Counted from the first letter of the stretch, positions 50,759 through 61,197 are shown. The stretch is 64,000 nucleotides of DNA from Oscillatoriales cyanobacterium (GCA_004292955.1 RDXX01000011.1:295336-359335); one strand, 5' to 3'. The notes: generated by a model not told the origin, from the sequence alone. Numbers and translations: made by a program.

Positions 50759-51391
50759 CTGCATCAGATTTGTGGGATTTTTGGCGATTCCCTACGGGAT
50801 AGCTACGCTTCACGACTTTTTTGCTCGGGAGAATGTGAGCCACCGAGGGTAAAAAAAATCAGTAAAATCCGGTTGATTTTCCTGAGATTATGATAATAAC
50901 AGAGTATGTATTTCTTCGGGTATGTTTTAAGGGCGATCGGCTAATATAATCGGACAGTTTCAGAGCTGAGGTACGGGCAGCTAAAAACAAGGTACGTTGT
51001 TGGGCTTTAGCCCTAAGAGTTTAATTGGTTATATAAGCTGTCAGGCATACCTCATCTTTTTGAGAAAGGCTATATTTATTATATCGTTGACCGTTGCATA
51101 GGAATGATTTAACCGCAGAGAACACAGAGGACACAGAGAGAGAATAGAACTCTGAATAATTGTGATGTTAGAGGCTACTCCCGAATCCGATCCCCCCTAA
51201 CCCCCCTTAATAAGGGGGGGACAAGAAATATCCTCAAAGTCCCCCTTCTTAAGGGGGATTTAGGGGGATCGAGATATATGCAACTTCACATTAAATTGGT
51301 ATCAACAGTCAACTGTCAACTGTCAACTGTCAACTGTCAACTATCAACTGTCAACTGAAAGCATCTATATCTATCAGGATTTTCAAATATT
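50759..51391. repeat. Long repeat-filled spacer before the WD40 ATPase
   Basis: A 633-bp gap. An aggtacgttgttgggcttta hairpin arm with decayed partner lies at about 50990-51075. A commonly repeated gcagagaacacagaggac motif is at about 51112-51140. A GC-rich inverted element with ccccccttaataagggggg occupies 51190-51270, similar to that in the fructosamine kinase gene. caactgt heptamers lie at about 51302-51357. No gene is seen. Confidence 0.75.
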
Positions 51392-54300
51392 ATGGTTAAT
51401 TCGCACTGCCACCAAGACACCGCAGCAGAGCAAAATAAAAGTGCGCTGCAAACTCTCTCCCGGACTCTTTCAATGTCTCAGGGGCAATTTTCGCTGATTT
51501 TGGTGCGGTGCAATTACAGTGCGATGCGAGAACAAACTGTACGGCAATTGCGGCAGCAGTCTGGTGTCGAGATTCGAGAAATTGTCCTCCCGAAATCTGT
51601 TAAAACTCTGTACACGACGATAGAAACCGAACTTGAAGGCAGCCAGCCTCAAGCTTTAATGGTGTTTGGATTGGAATCGGTAAGTGCGATCGATCGCGTA
51701 CTGACATCTACCAACTACGTCAGGGAAGAATTTCGCAATAATTTTCCCTTCCCAGTGGTGCTGTGGGTGACAGACAAAATCTTAAAAAAACTGATTCGGT
51801 TAGTCACAGATATCGAGACTTGGACGACAAGTGTTGAATTTGTGCTGGGCCCAGACGAGTTGGTGGATTTTTTGGGCAAAAGTTGCGATCGCATTTTTGC
51901 TAAGATTTTAGAAAGCGGCAAATGGCGTTTAAGTAACTCTGCCATTCTCGGAGCCAATTCTTTAGCTGAATTAGAGTCGGCGAGACAAGACTTGCAAACT
52001 TGCAACATCAGGTTAGAACCAGCTATTGAAGCAAGCTTGCAATTTATTCGCGGTCGAGACGAATATGCTGGTCATCGCATCCATGCAGCTCTTGAATTGT
52101 ATCAAAAAAGTCTCAGTTTTTGGAAGTATCAAGTAGCATTTATCGGCCCAAAAACAGAATTTAGCGATTTATTATTTACCGTTCACCCTGCACCAGTATT
52201 AGAGGGAATTCTAGTATTTCACATCGGTCTTTGCTACCGTTTTCAAGCAGAAAAACACCGCAGTGGCAACCGTCCTTACTGGACGGAAGCTAAAAATTAT
52301 TTTCAGCAATGTATTGATGTTCTCGAACGCGCGGGACAGCCGGATGCCGTCGGTATATTCATCAATCAACTAGGCGAAGTATTGCAGCATTTAGAAGATT
52401 GGGATGCACTCTGGAATTTAGCTATCAAAGCTCGGAGGTTACATGAAAATATGGAAAACTCAACAGTTAATTTGGCTCAAGATTACGGCTTTTTGGCTAG
52501 AGTAGCCTTAGAGCAAAAGAATTGGCAAGGGGCGAAAGAATGGGCTTTAGTCGCCCTACAAGCTCTCAACTCAAAATTTGAAGCGACGGGACACGCAACG
52601 CCTCTAACATCGCAGCATCTAGGCTTATATCTGTTAATTTTAGCAGAGGCTCAGAGCGAGTTGGGCGAGATTGAGGAGGCGATCGCACATTTAGAGCTAG
52701 CTCGATCGCAAACCGAACCTTGCTACAACCCGCAACTGTATTTGCGGGTTTTAGAAATGCTGCGAGGATTCTATTTTCAGCGGGGAGAATATCTCAAAGC
52801 ATTTCAGCTTAAGCAAGATTATCGAGCGGTAGAACATACGTATCGCTTCCGAGCTTTTATTGGAGCCGGAAAATTGCAGCCACACAGAGAAGCGATTAAT
52901 CCCGCCGAAACAGTTGCCGCCGCTCCTACTATTGCTGACGAAATTACCGCTTCCGGTAGAGAAGCAGACCTCAATCGCTTGATATATAGGATGAACAATA
53001 CCCCGGACAAACTGACAGTAATTTACGGTCAGTCTGGAGTTGGCAAAAGTTCAATTGTCACCGGGGGATTAGTGCCGGCTCTCAAGCAAAAAAAGATCGA
53101 AATGCGGACTGTTTTGCCTGTAGTGCTGCAAGTTTACAACAACTGGCCGCGGGAATTGACCAGACAGTTATCTGCCGGGAAAGCTGAAATATTCGATCGC
53201 GAAATTTTCGATGCAGTACCGGGATCGGCTTCGGGAGATTTGAGCGCAGCAGGCGCAGCCAACGGCAATCTGCGGCAGGAATTTAACGGCGGCTCGGTTG
53301 GAGTAAATCAGGATCGGATTGAGCAGTCACAGCCTGTAGAAGTAATTGTCGAAAAACAGGCGATCGAATATGAGAAAATCATCAAAGAGTTGCAAACAAA
53401 CTCAGAACATCTAGTAACTGTTCTGATATTTGACCAATTTGAAGAATTCTTTTTCGTGTGGAAAGAGCCTGCGGAAAGACAGATATTCTTTGATTTTTTG
53501 CGGGAATGCTTGACAATCAAGTATTTAAAAGTCGTCCTGTCTTTGCGGGAAGATTACCTGCACTATTTGCTGGAATTTTCCCGACCCAAAAACCCAACAA
53601 AATTTATCAACAATGATATTTTGGCGGACGTTCTCAGCAAAGATATTCTGTTTTATTTGGGTAATTTTTCCCAGGGCGATGCGCGAGCGGTAATTCGCAC
53701 TTTAACTGAACGATCGCAGTTTTACTTAGAACCGGAGCTGATCGAAGAATTAGTCAAAGATTTAGCTGGAGAATTGGGAGAAGTCCGCCCGATCGAACTG
53801 CAACTTGTGGGCGCTCAACTCCAACAAGAGGACATTAGAACTTTAACTCAATATCAAGAACTGGGCAACAGTCCCCAACAAAAATTAGTCGAAAGATTTC
53901 TCGAAGAAGTCATCAAAGATTGCGGGCCAGAAAATGAAGGGGCTGCTCGCCGAATATTGTATTTTCTCACAGATGAAGATGAGATTCGCCCCCTGAAAAC
54001 CCGCGCCGAATTAGCCTCCGATCTAGCGATATTTGCAGCCACTGATAAATTAGATTTAGTCTTAGAACTGTTAGTCAAATCCGGTTTAGTTTTTCGGTGG
54101 ACTGAACTGCCGGCAGAGCTTTATCAGCTCGTTCACGACTATCTAGTTAGCTTCATCCGCCAGCAGCAGGAATTAGATAAAAAAGCAGAATTTGAGGAAC
54201 TACGCAAGCAAAACCAAATTAACCGAGATGAAATTGAACAAATTCGTAAAGACAGAGAGCGAGATGCTTTGCTGTCGGAAGCTAGAGACAACCAGCGCTT

Positions 54301-56590
54301 AGCTAGAGACAAACAGCACCAAGCGGAAGCTCAACTTTATCAAACTCGGAGATGGCAATTGCGGGCGGCGATTCTAGGAGTGCTGGTACTCGGAGGTGTT
54401 TCTTGGATAGGATTCGAGCAAGCAAAATTAGCAGAAAGCGCGCGGCAAGAAGCAGAAACAAGTCGGACTGATGCCCTAAATTCCGCATCGGAGGCTTTGG
54501 TGCTTTCTAATGAAAAAAATCAATTAGGAGTGTTGGAAAATAGTATCAAAATCGGTCGCGATTCTCTGAAAAGTACGGCGCTGCCTGTGGATACTAAAAA
54601 TAAGATTGCTGAGAGGCTCAGACAAGCAGTTTCGGGGGTGCAAGAACGCAACCGTTTTGAGCAGCACAGCAAGTTTGTTTTGGATGTGAGTGTGAGTCCA
54701 GATGGCAATTCAGTTGCTTCGGCAAGTGCTGACAAAACGGTTAAATTGTGGAGCAAAGAAGGTAAGTTATTAAAGACTTTCAAGCACGGCGATAGCGTGA
54801 CGAGTGTTAGTTTTAGCCCGGATGGGAAAACGATCGCAACTGGTGGCGCCGATCGCACAATTAAAATTTGGCAAGTGGATAACGACAAAAGTGCGATCGT
54901 AACTTTATCCGGCCACACCAAAATTGTTACCAGCGTCAGTTTCAGCCCCGACGGCAAAACCCTAGCTTCCGGGAGTCACGACAACACCGTCAAAATCTGG
55001 AACCTGGAAACAAAAAAATTGCTGCAAACCTTAACCAAACACAAAGACTGGGTGCTCGGCGTCAGTTTCAGCCCCGACGGCAAAACAATTGCGACCGCAA
55101 GTGTTGACAAAACTATCAAACTTTGGAATCGCAAAGGTAAAACCCAGAAATTTCAAATTAATCCCAAAACATTAACCAAACATTCTGACATTGTTTACAG
55201 CGTGAAGTTCAGTCCCGACAGCCAACAAATCGTCTCAGCCAGTGCCGACACCACAGCCAAAATTTGGAATCGAAAGGGTGAGGAAATCAAAACTCTCAAA
55301 GGACACAACGACGGAGTTGTCAGCGCGAGTTTCAGTCGCGACGGCGAAAAAATAGTCACCGGCAGTGCCGACGATACGGTAAAAATTTGGAGTCGCAGTG
55401 GCAATTTGCTCAACACTTTTCGAGGACATCAAGACGACGTGAGGGCCGTAACTTTCAGCAGCGACGGCACGATTGCTTCCGCCAGCAAGGACAAGATGGT
55501 GAAACTTTGGCAACCAAACAGCACTCCGTTGAATAAGATTTTATCCGGGCATGGAGATTGGGTTTATAAAGTCAGTTTTAGTGGGGACGGCAAAACAATT
55601 GCATCTGCTAGTGGCGACAATACGGTAAGACTTTGGCGCCCTGATGGGAGTTTAATCAAAACCTTAACAGACCACAAGGATTCTGTTACCTGGACGAGCT
55701 TTTCGCCAGACAATAAAACTGTGGCTTCTGCCAGCGATGACAAAACCGTGAAAGTCTGGAGTTTAAACGGGAAACTGTTAGATACCCTGCGTCATAGTGG
55801 CCTTGTGAGAAGCGTGAGTTTTAGTCCAGATGGCAAGATAATTGCCGCCGCCAGTGCCGATCGCAAATTGTATCTCTGGCGCTGGAACGGTACTAAAGCA
55901 ACAATGCTTGCAAAACTCGATCACAGCAATCCAGTAATTAGCGTTAGTTTCAGCCCTGACGGCAAAACAATTGCTACTGCTACCGCTGCTGAGAATAAAG
56001 CAAGTGAAACACAAAATGATGCTGAAATGGCTGGAGAAAAGAGAGTTTACCTCTGGCAATTTAACGGTACATCGGCGAAGATGCTGAAATCTCTCGATCA
56101 CGCAGACAGTGTAAGAAATGTCAGTTTCAGTCCAGATGGTAAGACTATTGCTGCTGGTTGTGCTGACAAAAAAGTTTACTTGTGGGCTTTTGATGGTAAG
56201 ACAGCTAATTTAACTGAAAAACTGAACCACAGCGATACTGTGGAAAGCGTGAGTTTCAGCGCAGACGGCAAATTGATTGCGGCAGCGAGTGCGGGAAATA
56301 CTGTTAAGCTGTGGAATTTTGACGGCAAGAAGGCGCTGCTATCGAAGACTTTGGAATCGAGCGATCGGGTGTTGAGCGTTACTTTTAGTTCTGACAGCAA
56401 AACTCTGGGTTTTGCTAGCAGGGATCGGACTGTAATTCTGTTACCTGTGGAGAATTTGGAGCTAAATAATATTATTGCTCGGAGTTGCGAGTGGTTGGGG
56501 GATTATTTACAGAATGACCCAAATGTCGCTGAGGGCGATCGATTGCTTTGTCTTGGGTTTGGCAAGCAGGCGTTAAATAAGAAGAAGTAA
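51392..56590 (+). CDS. STAND-type ATPase with TPR-like region and 14 WD40 repeats
   Basis: A 1732-residue protein. Residues about 25-200 form an N-terminal domain with FSLILVRCNYSAMREQTVRQ, then QALMVFGLESVSAIDRVL, seen in cyanobacterial STAND proteins. A helical TPR-like region reaches about 490. The nSTAND1-type ATPase has Walker A YGQSGVGKSSIVTGG (about 545) and Walker B TVLIFDQFEEFFF (about 676). A single membrane-type helix is at about 985-1010 (AAILGVLVLGGVSWI). From about 1090 to 1700 are 14 WD40 units, enough for two seven-bladed propellers. Such proteins are signalling or immunity scaffolds that sense ligands via the propeller. Specific role unknown. Confidence 0.92.
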   Translation: MVNSHCHQDTAAEQNKSALQTLSRTLSMSQGQFSLILVRCNYSAMREQTVRQLRQQSGVEIREIVLPKSVKTLYTTIETELEGSQPQALMVFGLESVSAIDRVLTSTNYVREEFRNNFPFPVVLWVTDKILKKLIRLVTDIETWTTSVEFVLGPDELVDFLGKSCDRIFAKILESGKWRLSNSAILGANSLAELESARQDLQTCNIRLEPAIEASLQFIRGRDEYAGHRIHAALELYQKSLSFWKYQVAFIGPKTEFSDLLFTVHPAPVLEGILVFHIGLCYRFQAEKHRSGNRPYWTEAKNYFQQCIDVLERAGQPDAVGIFINQLGEVLQHLEDWDALWNLAIKARRLHENMENSTVNLAQDYGFLARVALEQKNWQGAKEWALVALQALNSKFEATGHATPLTSQHLGLYLLILAEAQSELGEIEEAIAHLELARSQTEPCYNPQLYLRVLEMLRGFYFQRGEYLKAFQLKQDYRAVEHTYRFRAFIGAGKLQPHREAINPAETVAAAPTIADEITASGREADLNRLIYRMNNTPDKLTVIYGQSGVGKSSIVTGGLVPALKQKKIEMRTVLPVVLQVYNNWPRELTRQLSAGKAEIFDREIFDAVPGSASGDLSAAGAANGNLRQEFNGGSVGVNQDRIEQSQPVEVIVEKQAIEYEKIIKELQTNSEHLVTVLIFDQFEEFFFVWKEPAERQIFFDFLRECLTIKYLKVVLSLREDYLHYLLEFSRPKNPTKFINNDILADVLSKDILFYLGNFSQGDARAVIRTLTERSQFYLEPELIEELVKDLAGELGEVRPIELQLVGAQLQQEDIRTLTQYQELGNSPQQKLVERFLEEVIKDCGPENEGAARRILYFLTDEDEIRPLKTRAELASDLAIFAATDKLDLVLELLVKSGLVFRWTELPAELYQLVHDYLVSFIRQQQELDKKAEFEELRKQNQINRDEIEQIRKDRERDALLSEARDNQRLARDKQHQAEAQLYQTRRWQLRAAILGVLVLGGVSWIGFEQAKLAESARQEAETSRTDALNSASEALVLSNEKNQLGVLENSIKIGRDSLKSTALPVDTKNKIAERLRQAVSGVQERNRFEQHSKFVLDVSVSPDGNSVASASADKTVKLWSKEGKLLKTFKHGDSVTSVSFSPDGKTIATGGADRTIKIWQVDNDKSAIVTLSGHTKIVTSVSFSPDGKTLASGSHDNTVKIWNLETKKLLQTLTKHKDWVLGVSFSPDGKTIATASVDKTIKLWNRKGKTQKFQINPKTLTKHSDIVYSVKFSPDSQQIVSASADTTAKIWNRKGEEIKTLKGHNDGVVSASFSRDGEKIVTGSADDTVKIWSRSGNLLNTFRGHQDDVRAVTFSSDGTIASASKDKMVKLWQPNSTPLNKILSGHGDWVYKVSFSGDGKTIASASGDNTVRLWRPDGSLIKTLTDHKDSVTWTSFSPDNKTVASASDDKTVKVWSLNGKLLDTLRHSGLVRSVSFSPDGKIIAAASADRKLYLWRWNGTKATMLAKLDHSNPVISVSFSPDGKTIATATAAENKASETQNDAEMAGEKRVYLWQFNGTSAKMLKSLDHADSVRNVSFSPDGKTIAAGCADKKVYLWAFDGKTANLTEKLNHSDTVESVSFSADGKLIAAASAGNTVKLWNFDGKKALLSKTLESSDRVLSVTFSSDSKTLGFASRDRTVILLPVENLELNNIIARSCEWLGDYLQNDPNVAEGDRLLCLGFGKQALNKKK

Positions 56591-57143
56591 AGCTACAGGT
56601 ACGTAGTTGCGCTTCAGCGCTCTTAAGGTACGTAGTTGCGCTTCAGCGCTCTTTGGTACGTAGTTGCGCTTCAGCGCTCTTAAGGTACGTAGTTGCGCTT
56701 CAGCGCTCTTAAGGTACGTAGTTGCGCTTCAGCGCTCTTTCATAAGTAACCAGGCAAAATTCAGAAATACTCTTTACGCTTGTAAGCATTTCAAGCAAAA
56801 TCCCGTACAATTAATTCGGAACTACTATTTATAGCAAAGAGCGCTCAAGCGCAACAACGTACCTTTAAGAAATCTATCTAGCAAAATCTCGTACAATTAA
56901 TTCGGAACTACTATTTATAGCAAAGAGCGCTCAAGCGCAACAACGTACCTTTAAGAAATCTATCTAGCAAAATCCCGTACAATTAATTCGGAACTACTAT
57001 TTATAGCAAAGAGCGCTCAAGCGCAACAACGTACCTTTAAGAAATCTATCTATTGACTAATTTATGGGCTGTAAATTTGCGGTAAATTATAGTAATAAAC
57101 TTAACTGTACATCAATTCGCAATTCAAACAAAAAATAAACCGT
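56591..57143. repeat. Two tandem arrays downstream of the WD40 ATPase
   Basis: First, five units of the 28/29-bp aggtacgtagttgcgcttc repeat at 56598-56740. Then a different 86-bp unit in three perfect or near-perfect tandem copies at 56795-56880, 56881-56966 and 56967-57052. The 86-bp unit begins gcaaaatcccgtacaat, contains gagcgctcaagcgcaacaac and ends aagaaatctatcta. It carries the reverse arm (caacgtacct) of the same hairpin family. No gene is seen. Confidence 0.92.
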
Positions 57144-59417
57144 ATGGACACCAACTCCCAAAATATCCAACCCGTTCCGCCATTTAGCGACAAAAATGAC
57201 GAAACGCCAGACATCGGCGGCGGTTTGCCCATAATTGAATATTGGGCAAAGCATACTTTGTCGCCGGAAGGCCCGAAACTTTGGCAAACTTTGCTGCACA
57301 AAAGTGCTTGTTTGTCCTGTGCTTGGGGCACTGGCGGGCAGAAAGGAGGCTTTACGAATGAAGATGGCGAAAAACTTCAGCGGTGTATGAAAAGTGTTGA
57401 AGCAATTTCGGCTGAAATTAAACCTGCTATCTCGACTAACTATTTTCAACAGCACAGTATTGCAGAACTCCAACAATTAACTTCCAGGGAAGCAGATAGG
57501 CTGGGAAGGTTGAGTTTTCCGATGATTTTGCGGGCTGGTGCATCTCATTACGATCGCATTTCATGGCAAGAAGTCTATGAAATTGCCGAGGCTGGATTTC
57601 GTAAAAGCCCGCAACGAGTAGCTTCTTATAGTTCGGGTCGCTCTTCCAACGAGGCGGCTTTTCTGCTGCAATTGTTGATGAGGGCGATCGGCTCTAACAA
57701 CTTAGCAGATTGTTCAGATTTGTGCCACGCTCCCTCGACCACCGGGTTAAAGGAAATGTTTAGCACCGGCACCTCCATAGTCAGTTTAGAAAACTTAAAG
57801 CAAGCAGATTGCGTCGTACTCGCGGGTAGCAATTCTTCCTACAACCATCCCCGATTGATGAACGAATTAATTAAAATCCGCGAACAAGGCGGTAAAATAA
57901 TTGTCATCAATCCAGTGATGGAAATCGGTTTAGTCAAGTTTGCTTCTCCAGCATTTCCCCTCAAATCTCTCGTCCCAGGTTCCGAGATTTCGTCGCTCTA
58001 CTTGCAGCCAATTCCCGGCAGTGATACAGCCCTATTTGTCGGGATTCAAAAAGCTGTAATTGAACAAGGATTGCTCGATGAAGAATATTTGCAATCTTAT
58101 ACAGAAAACTGGGAAGCAGTAGTGCAACACGCCCGTGAAACCGACTGGAAAACTATTACTCAAACCTGCGGAGTTTCTCAACCAGAAATTGAGGCAGCAG
58201 CCAAAATAATCGGCACTTCTCAACGAGTTGTCTTCGGTTGGGCGATGGGAATTACTCAACAACAGAATGCCGTAGATAATATTTTCAGCATCGCCAATAC
58301 AGCTTTGATGACGGGAAATGTCGGCCAAGTCGGGGCGGGATTATTGCCGGTGAGAGGACACTCAAACGTCCAAGGATTCGGCTCTATGGGCGTGACTGTG
58401 AAGCTGAAAAAAGAAGTTCAAGCCGCTCTCGAAAAGCTGTTGGGGCGTCCCCTGAGCCGTGTTAAGGGTTATGAAACTCGATCGCTCATTGAAGCAGCAG
58501 ATGCAGGCAAAGTCGATACGCTAATCTGTTTGGGCGGCAACTTGTACGGTGCCAACCCAGATTTAACTGAAGCCAAACGCGCTTTAGGCAAGATTGAAAC
58601 CATTATTTACCTCGCCACCAAACCAAACTTAGGACATTTTAGCGGATTAGCAAAGCACAATACAATTGTTCTGCCGGTGCTGAATCGCTTTGAAAATCCC
58701 CACAAGACAACGGTAGAATCTGGTAATAATTTTGTGCGCTTCAATGATGAAGGTGAAACTCATCTCAAAGATGCTGATTTGATTTCTGAAGTGCATTTCT
58801 TGACAGAATTGGCTGCCAGAATTCACGGCACTTATCCGGTAGACTGGCGCCAGCTTCAAGATACCAAGTACGTGCGGCAATTGATTGCTCAAACCATTCC
58901 CGGCTATGAAAAAATCGCAACAATTGATGAAACTAAAGAGGAATTTACCATCAGCGGGCGGATTTTTACCGAACCCAAATTTCCCACTGATTCTGGCAAA
59001 GCCAAGATGTTTGTCACGCCTTTACCAGTGCTAAAATTACCCGAAATAAAGGATTTTGGTGCATCGAAATCGGTGCGGGGTTTAGTTGTGGCATTGATGA
59101 CGGGACGCAGTTATTCTCAGCACAATACTGTGGTTTACAAAAATGATGACAAGTACCGGGGAATGCCGCACCGCAACTGCATTTTGATGAATCGCGCGGA
59201 TGCAGAAAGTGCTGGTATGCAAGAACATCAGCGGGTTACTGTGCAGGGAAATGTGGGGAAAATGGAAAATGTTGAGGTGATTTACGGGGCGGTTCGTGAG
59301 GGTGCTGCTTTGATGTTTTATCCTGAAGTTAATGTGATTTTTCACCCGGAGATTGAAAAGCGATCGGGCACGCCTGCTTACAAGCGAGTACCTGCTTTTG
59401 TGTACGCAGAAGCATAA
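57144..59417 (+). CDS. FdhF/YdeP family molybdopterin oxidoreductase
   Basis: A 757-residue molybdopterin (MGD) enzyme of the FdhF/YdeP type, related to formate dehydrogenase but usually of unknown substrate. The N-terminal Cys pair is CLSCAWGTGG, with the invariant SDLCHAPSTTGLKEMF supplying the active-site region. VVLAGSNSSYNHPRLMNELI, RGHSNVQGFGSMGVTVKLKK and the C-terminal RGMPHRNCILMNRADAESAG follow. N-terminal [4Fe-4S] ligands are not complete. The role, redox partner and substrate in cyanobacteria are not known. Confidence 0.9.
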   Translation: MDTNSQNIQPVPPFSDKNDETPDIGGGLPIIEYWAKHTLSPEGPKLWQTLLHKSACLSCAWGTGGQKGGFTNEDGEKLQRCMKSVEAISAEIKPAISTNYFQQHSIAELQQLTSREADRLGRLSFPMILRAGASHYDRISWQEVYEIAEAGFRKSPQRVASYSSGRSSNEAAFLLQLLMRAIGSNNLADCSDLCHAPSTTGLKEMFSTGTSIVSLENLKQADCVVLAGSNSSYNHPRLMNELIKIREQGGKIIVINPVMEIGLVKFASPAFPLKSLVPGSEISSLYLQPIPGSDTALFVGIQKAVIEQGLLDEEYLQSYTENWEAVVQHARETDWKTITQTCGVSQPEIEAAAKIIGTSQRVVFGWAMGITQQQNAVDNIFSIANTALMTGNVGQVGAGLLPVRGHSNVQGFGSMGVTVKLKKEVQAALEKLLGRPLSRVKGYETRSLIEAADAGKVDTLICLGGNLYGANPDLTEAKRALGKIETIIYLATKPNLGHFSGLAKHNTIVLPVLNRFENPHKTTVESGNNFVRFNDEGETHLKDADLISEVHFLTELAARIHGTYPVDWRQLQDTKYVRQLIAQTIPGYEKIATIDETKEEFTISGRIFTEPKFPTDSGKAKMFVTPLPVLKLPEIKDFGASKSVRGLVVALMTGRSYSQHNTVVYKNDDKYRGMPHRNCILMNRADAESAGMQEHQRVTVQGNVGKMENVEVIYGAVREGAALMFYPEVNVIFHPEIEKRSGTPAYKRVPAFVYAEA

Positions 59418-59846
59418 GGTACGTTGTGAAAACATCTATATGTAGAGTGCGTCAAGGTACGTTGTTGGGCTTCAGCCCTCTTTCCGAATATCATAAAGAG
59501 CGCTGAAGCGCAACTACGTACCTAATTTATATGACTGACGACTATATGTATGGTGCGTCAGCTATCATTATTTTCGCAACAAACCAACAATCTCATACTG
59601 ACGCACTCCTCGAATAAATGGTGCGTCAGTATCAGACTTTTTGTGCTGATTGAAAATGTCCAACCTGACGCACCCTACTACTAACTGTCATAATTAATAA
59701 AGGTACGTTGTTGGGCTTCAGCCCTCTTTCCGAATATCATAAAGAGCGCTGAAGCGCAACAACGTACCTAATTTGTCTGACGAAAAGTCAACCGTATTGA
59801 AAGCTGACGCACCCTACCACTAATTTTTGTGAATGCAAAATCTGGA
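59418..59846. repeat. Two 69-bp hairpins in the spacer after fdhF
   Basis: Two nearly identical 69-bp elements at 59455-59523 and 59701-59769. Arms of 29 nt (aggtacgttgttgggcttca ... ) pair with 26 of 29 and 27 of 29 matches around an 11-nt loop ccgaatatcat. The second arm equals the units of the 42383 and 56598 arrays. Between and after them ggtgcgtcag and ctgacgcacc arms (about 59540-59680) make a further hairpin. No gene is seen. Confidence 0.9.
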
Positions 59847-61088
59847 TTAATTATTGTTAATTTGCAAAGCTCTCCCGCGCCAAGTCCATCCCCAACCTGT
59901 TTCGGTTTTGATCGCAGATCCGATCGCAATTGCCGCAATTAACGTCCCTCCCAAACCTCCCAACCACCAGTATTTCGTCGGACACTCAGAAATTTCGGCA
60001 CCCAAACGGCGCAAAGTGTAATGGTACCCAATTACGATCGCAGATAAACAGATAGTTAACAACGTAATCGGCAAATGGTAATTGCTAATTGCTAATTGGT
60101 GATTGTTAATTATGTTGGCAATTTCGCCGTTAGCCAGCAAAATAGCTAATGCCAACCACGGCATCGGATAAAGAAAGAACATAATTGCTGCCATATAAAA
60201 CATCGAACCCCAACTGCGGTTAGCGCCGAGATACAGATTCTTTGTCCAGCCTTCCCACAATGCGCTCCAAGACCGATACATCCGCACGGATGCCAAATTT
60301 GACCCGGAATAAAGTCCGAGCTTTAAACTCGCACGCTTGATGCGTCTAGCTAATTCCACATCTTCGACAATTTCGCCTGCAACTGCTTCGTGTCCGCCGA
60401 TTTTTTCGTAAGCCGATCGCCTAAACAGCATAAATGGGCCACCTGCAAAGGCACTGTCTGTTTTTGTAGCATCATTAACGGCTGTAAAATCGAAGCAAAC
60501 AGCTAGGTTATTGAACATTAAAGGCTGCACCAACCACTCGGAAAAACACCCACAAACCAGCGCTGGCATACAGGTTAGCAGGTCTATTTTCTCGGTTTCG
60601 GCTGTGGCGATAGCGGTTTCAATCGCCCCCGGTTTCAGCCGCACGTCGGCATCGATAAATAATAGGAATTCTCCGGTTGCTTCCCGAACAGCTTGGGCGC
60701 AGGCCCAGTTTTTGCCCGCCCAATATTGGTTTTCCGGTCGCGCCTCACCTGCTAATATTTTGAGGCGGGGGTCGCCCGGCTGTTGTTGCAGAGTTTGGGC
60801 GATCGCCTTCGTGTCGTCTGTCGATCGATCGTCTACAATCAAAACCTCTAGCTTGTCAGCAGACAGGGCTGTACTCTCCAAAATGGCGATCGCGCAATCC
60901 CGAATATTCTCGGCTTCGTTGTATGCTGGTACGATTACCGAAATTTTGGGGAAGTCACCCGCCGACGGAAATAACTGCTGAGCCACACTGCCGTTGGTGC
61001 GAGGCGCATTTTTGACCGATTGGCGCAAATTCTTGGTGTAAGCTCTACTGACTATGAGAGAAAAAATTACCAGGGTTAACAATATCAA
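59847..61088 (-). CDS. Family 2 glycosyltransferase with membrane tail
   Basis: A 413-residue GT2 enzyme. The nucleotide-sugar domain has ISVIVPAYNEAENIRDCAIA, LIVDDRSTDDTKAIAQ, the DxD-like LFIDADVRLKPGAI and the catalytic EIVEDVELARRIK, followed by about four or five membrane helices. An in-frame stretch of taattgc heptamers (60077-60112) encodes the NNHQLAISNYHLPITL loop between two membrane helices. It is similar to cyanobacterial glycosyltransferases of the ceramide/hopanoid or carotenoid-glucosyl type; substrate not decided. The first codons code for a hydrophobic start. Confidence 0.85.
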   Translation of the reverse strand: MILLTLVIFSLIVSRAYTKNLRQSVKNAPRTNGSVAQQLFPSAGDFPKISVIVPAYNEAENIRDCAIAILESTALSADKLEVLIVDDRSTDDTKAIAQTLQQQPGDPRLKILAGEARPENQYWAGKNWACAQAVREATGEFLLFIDADVRLKPGAIETAIATAETEKIDLLTCMPALVCGCFSEWLVQPLMFNNLAVCFDFTAVNDATKTDSAFAGGPFMLFRRSAYEKIGGHEAVAGEIVEDVELARRIKRASLKLGLYSGSNLASVRMYRSWSALWEGWTKNLYLGANRSWGSMFYMAAIMFFLYPMPWLALAILLANGEIANIINNHQLAISNYHLPITLLTICLSAIVIGYHYTLRRLGAEISECPTKYWWLGGLGGTLIAAIAIGSAIKTETGWGWTWRGRALQINNN

Positions 61089-61197
61089 AGCGAACTGACC
61101 TCAAAATTTACGTGCACAATTTGTGTCCTTAAATATTAAAAAATATTAAAACAAAAAGCTAGTCGATCGCCCAAAAAGTTATTTTCAGCATCTCCTT

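Noticed and set aside
56598-57052. A second CRISPR-like region
   Set aside because: Units are tandem without spacers; the 86-bp copies are identical throughout.
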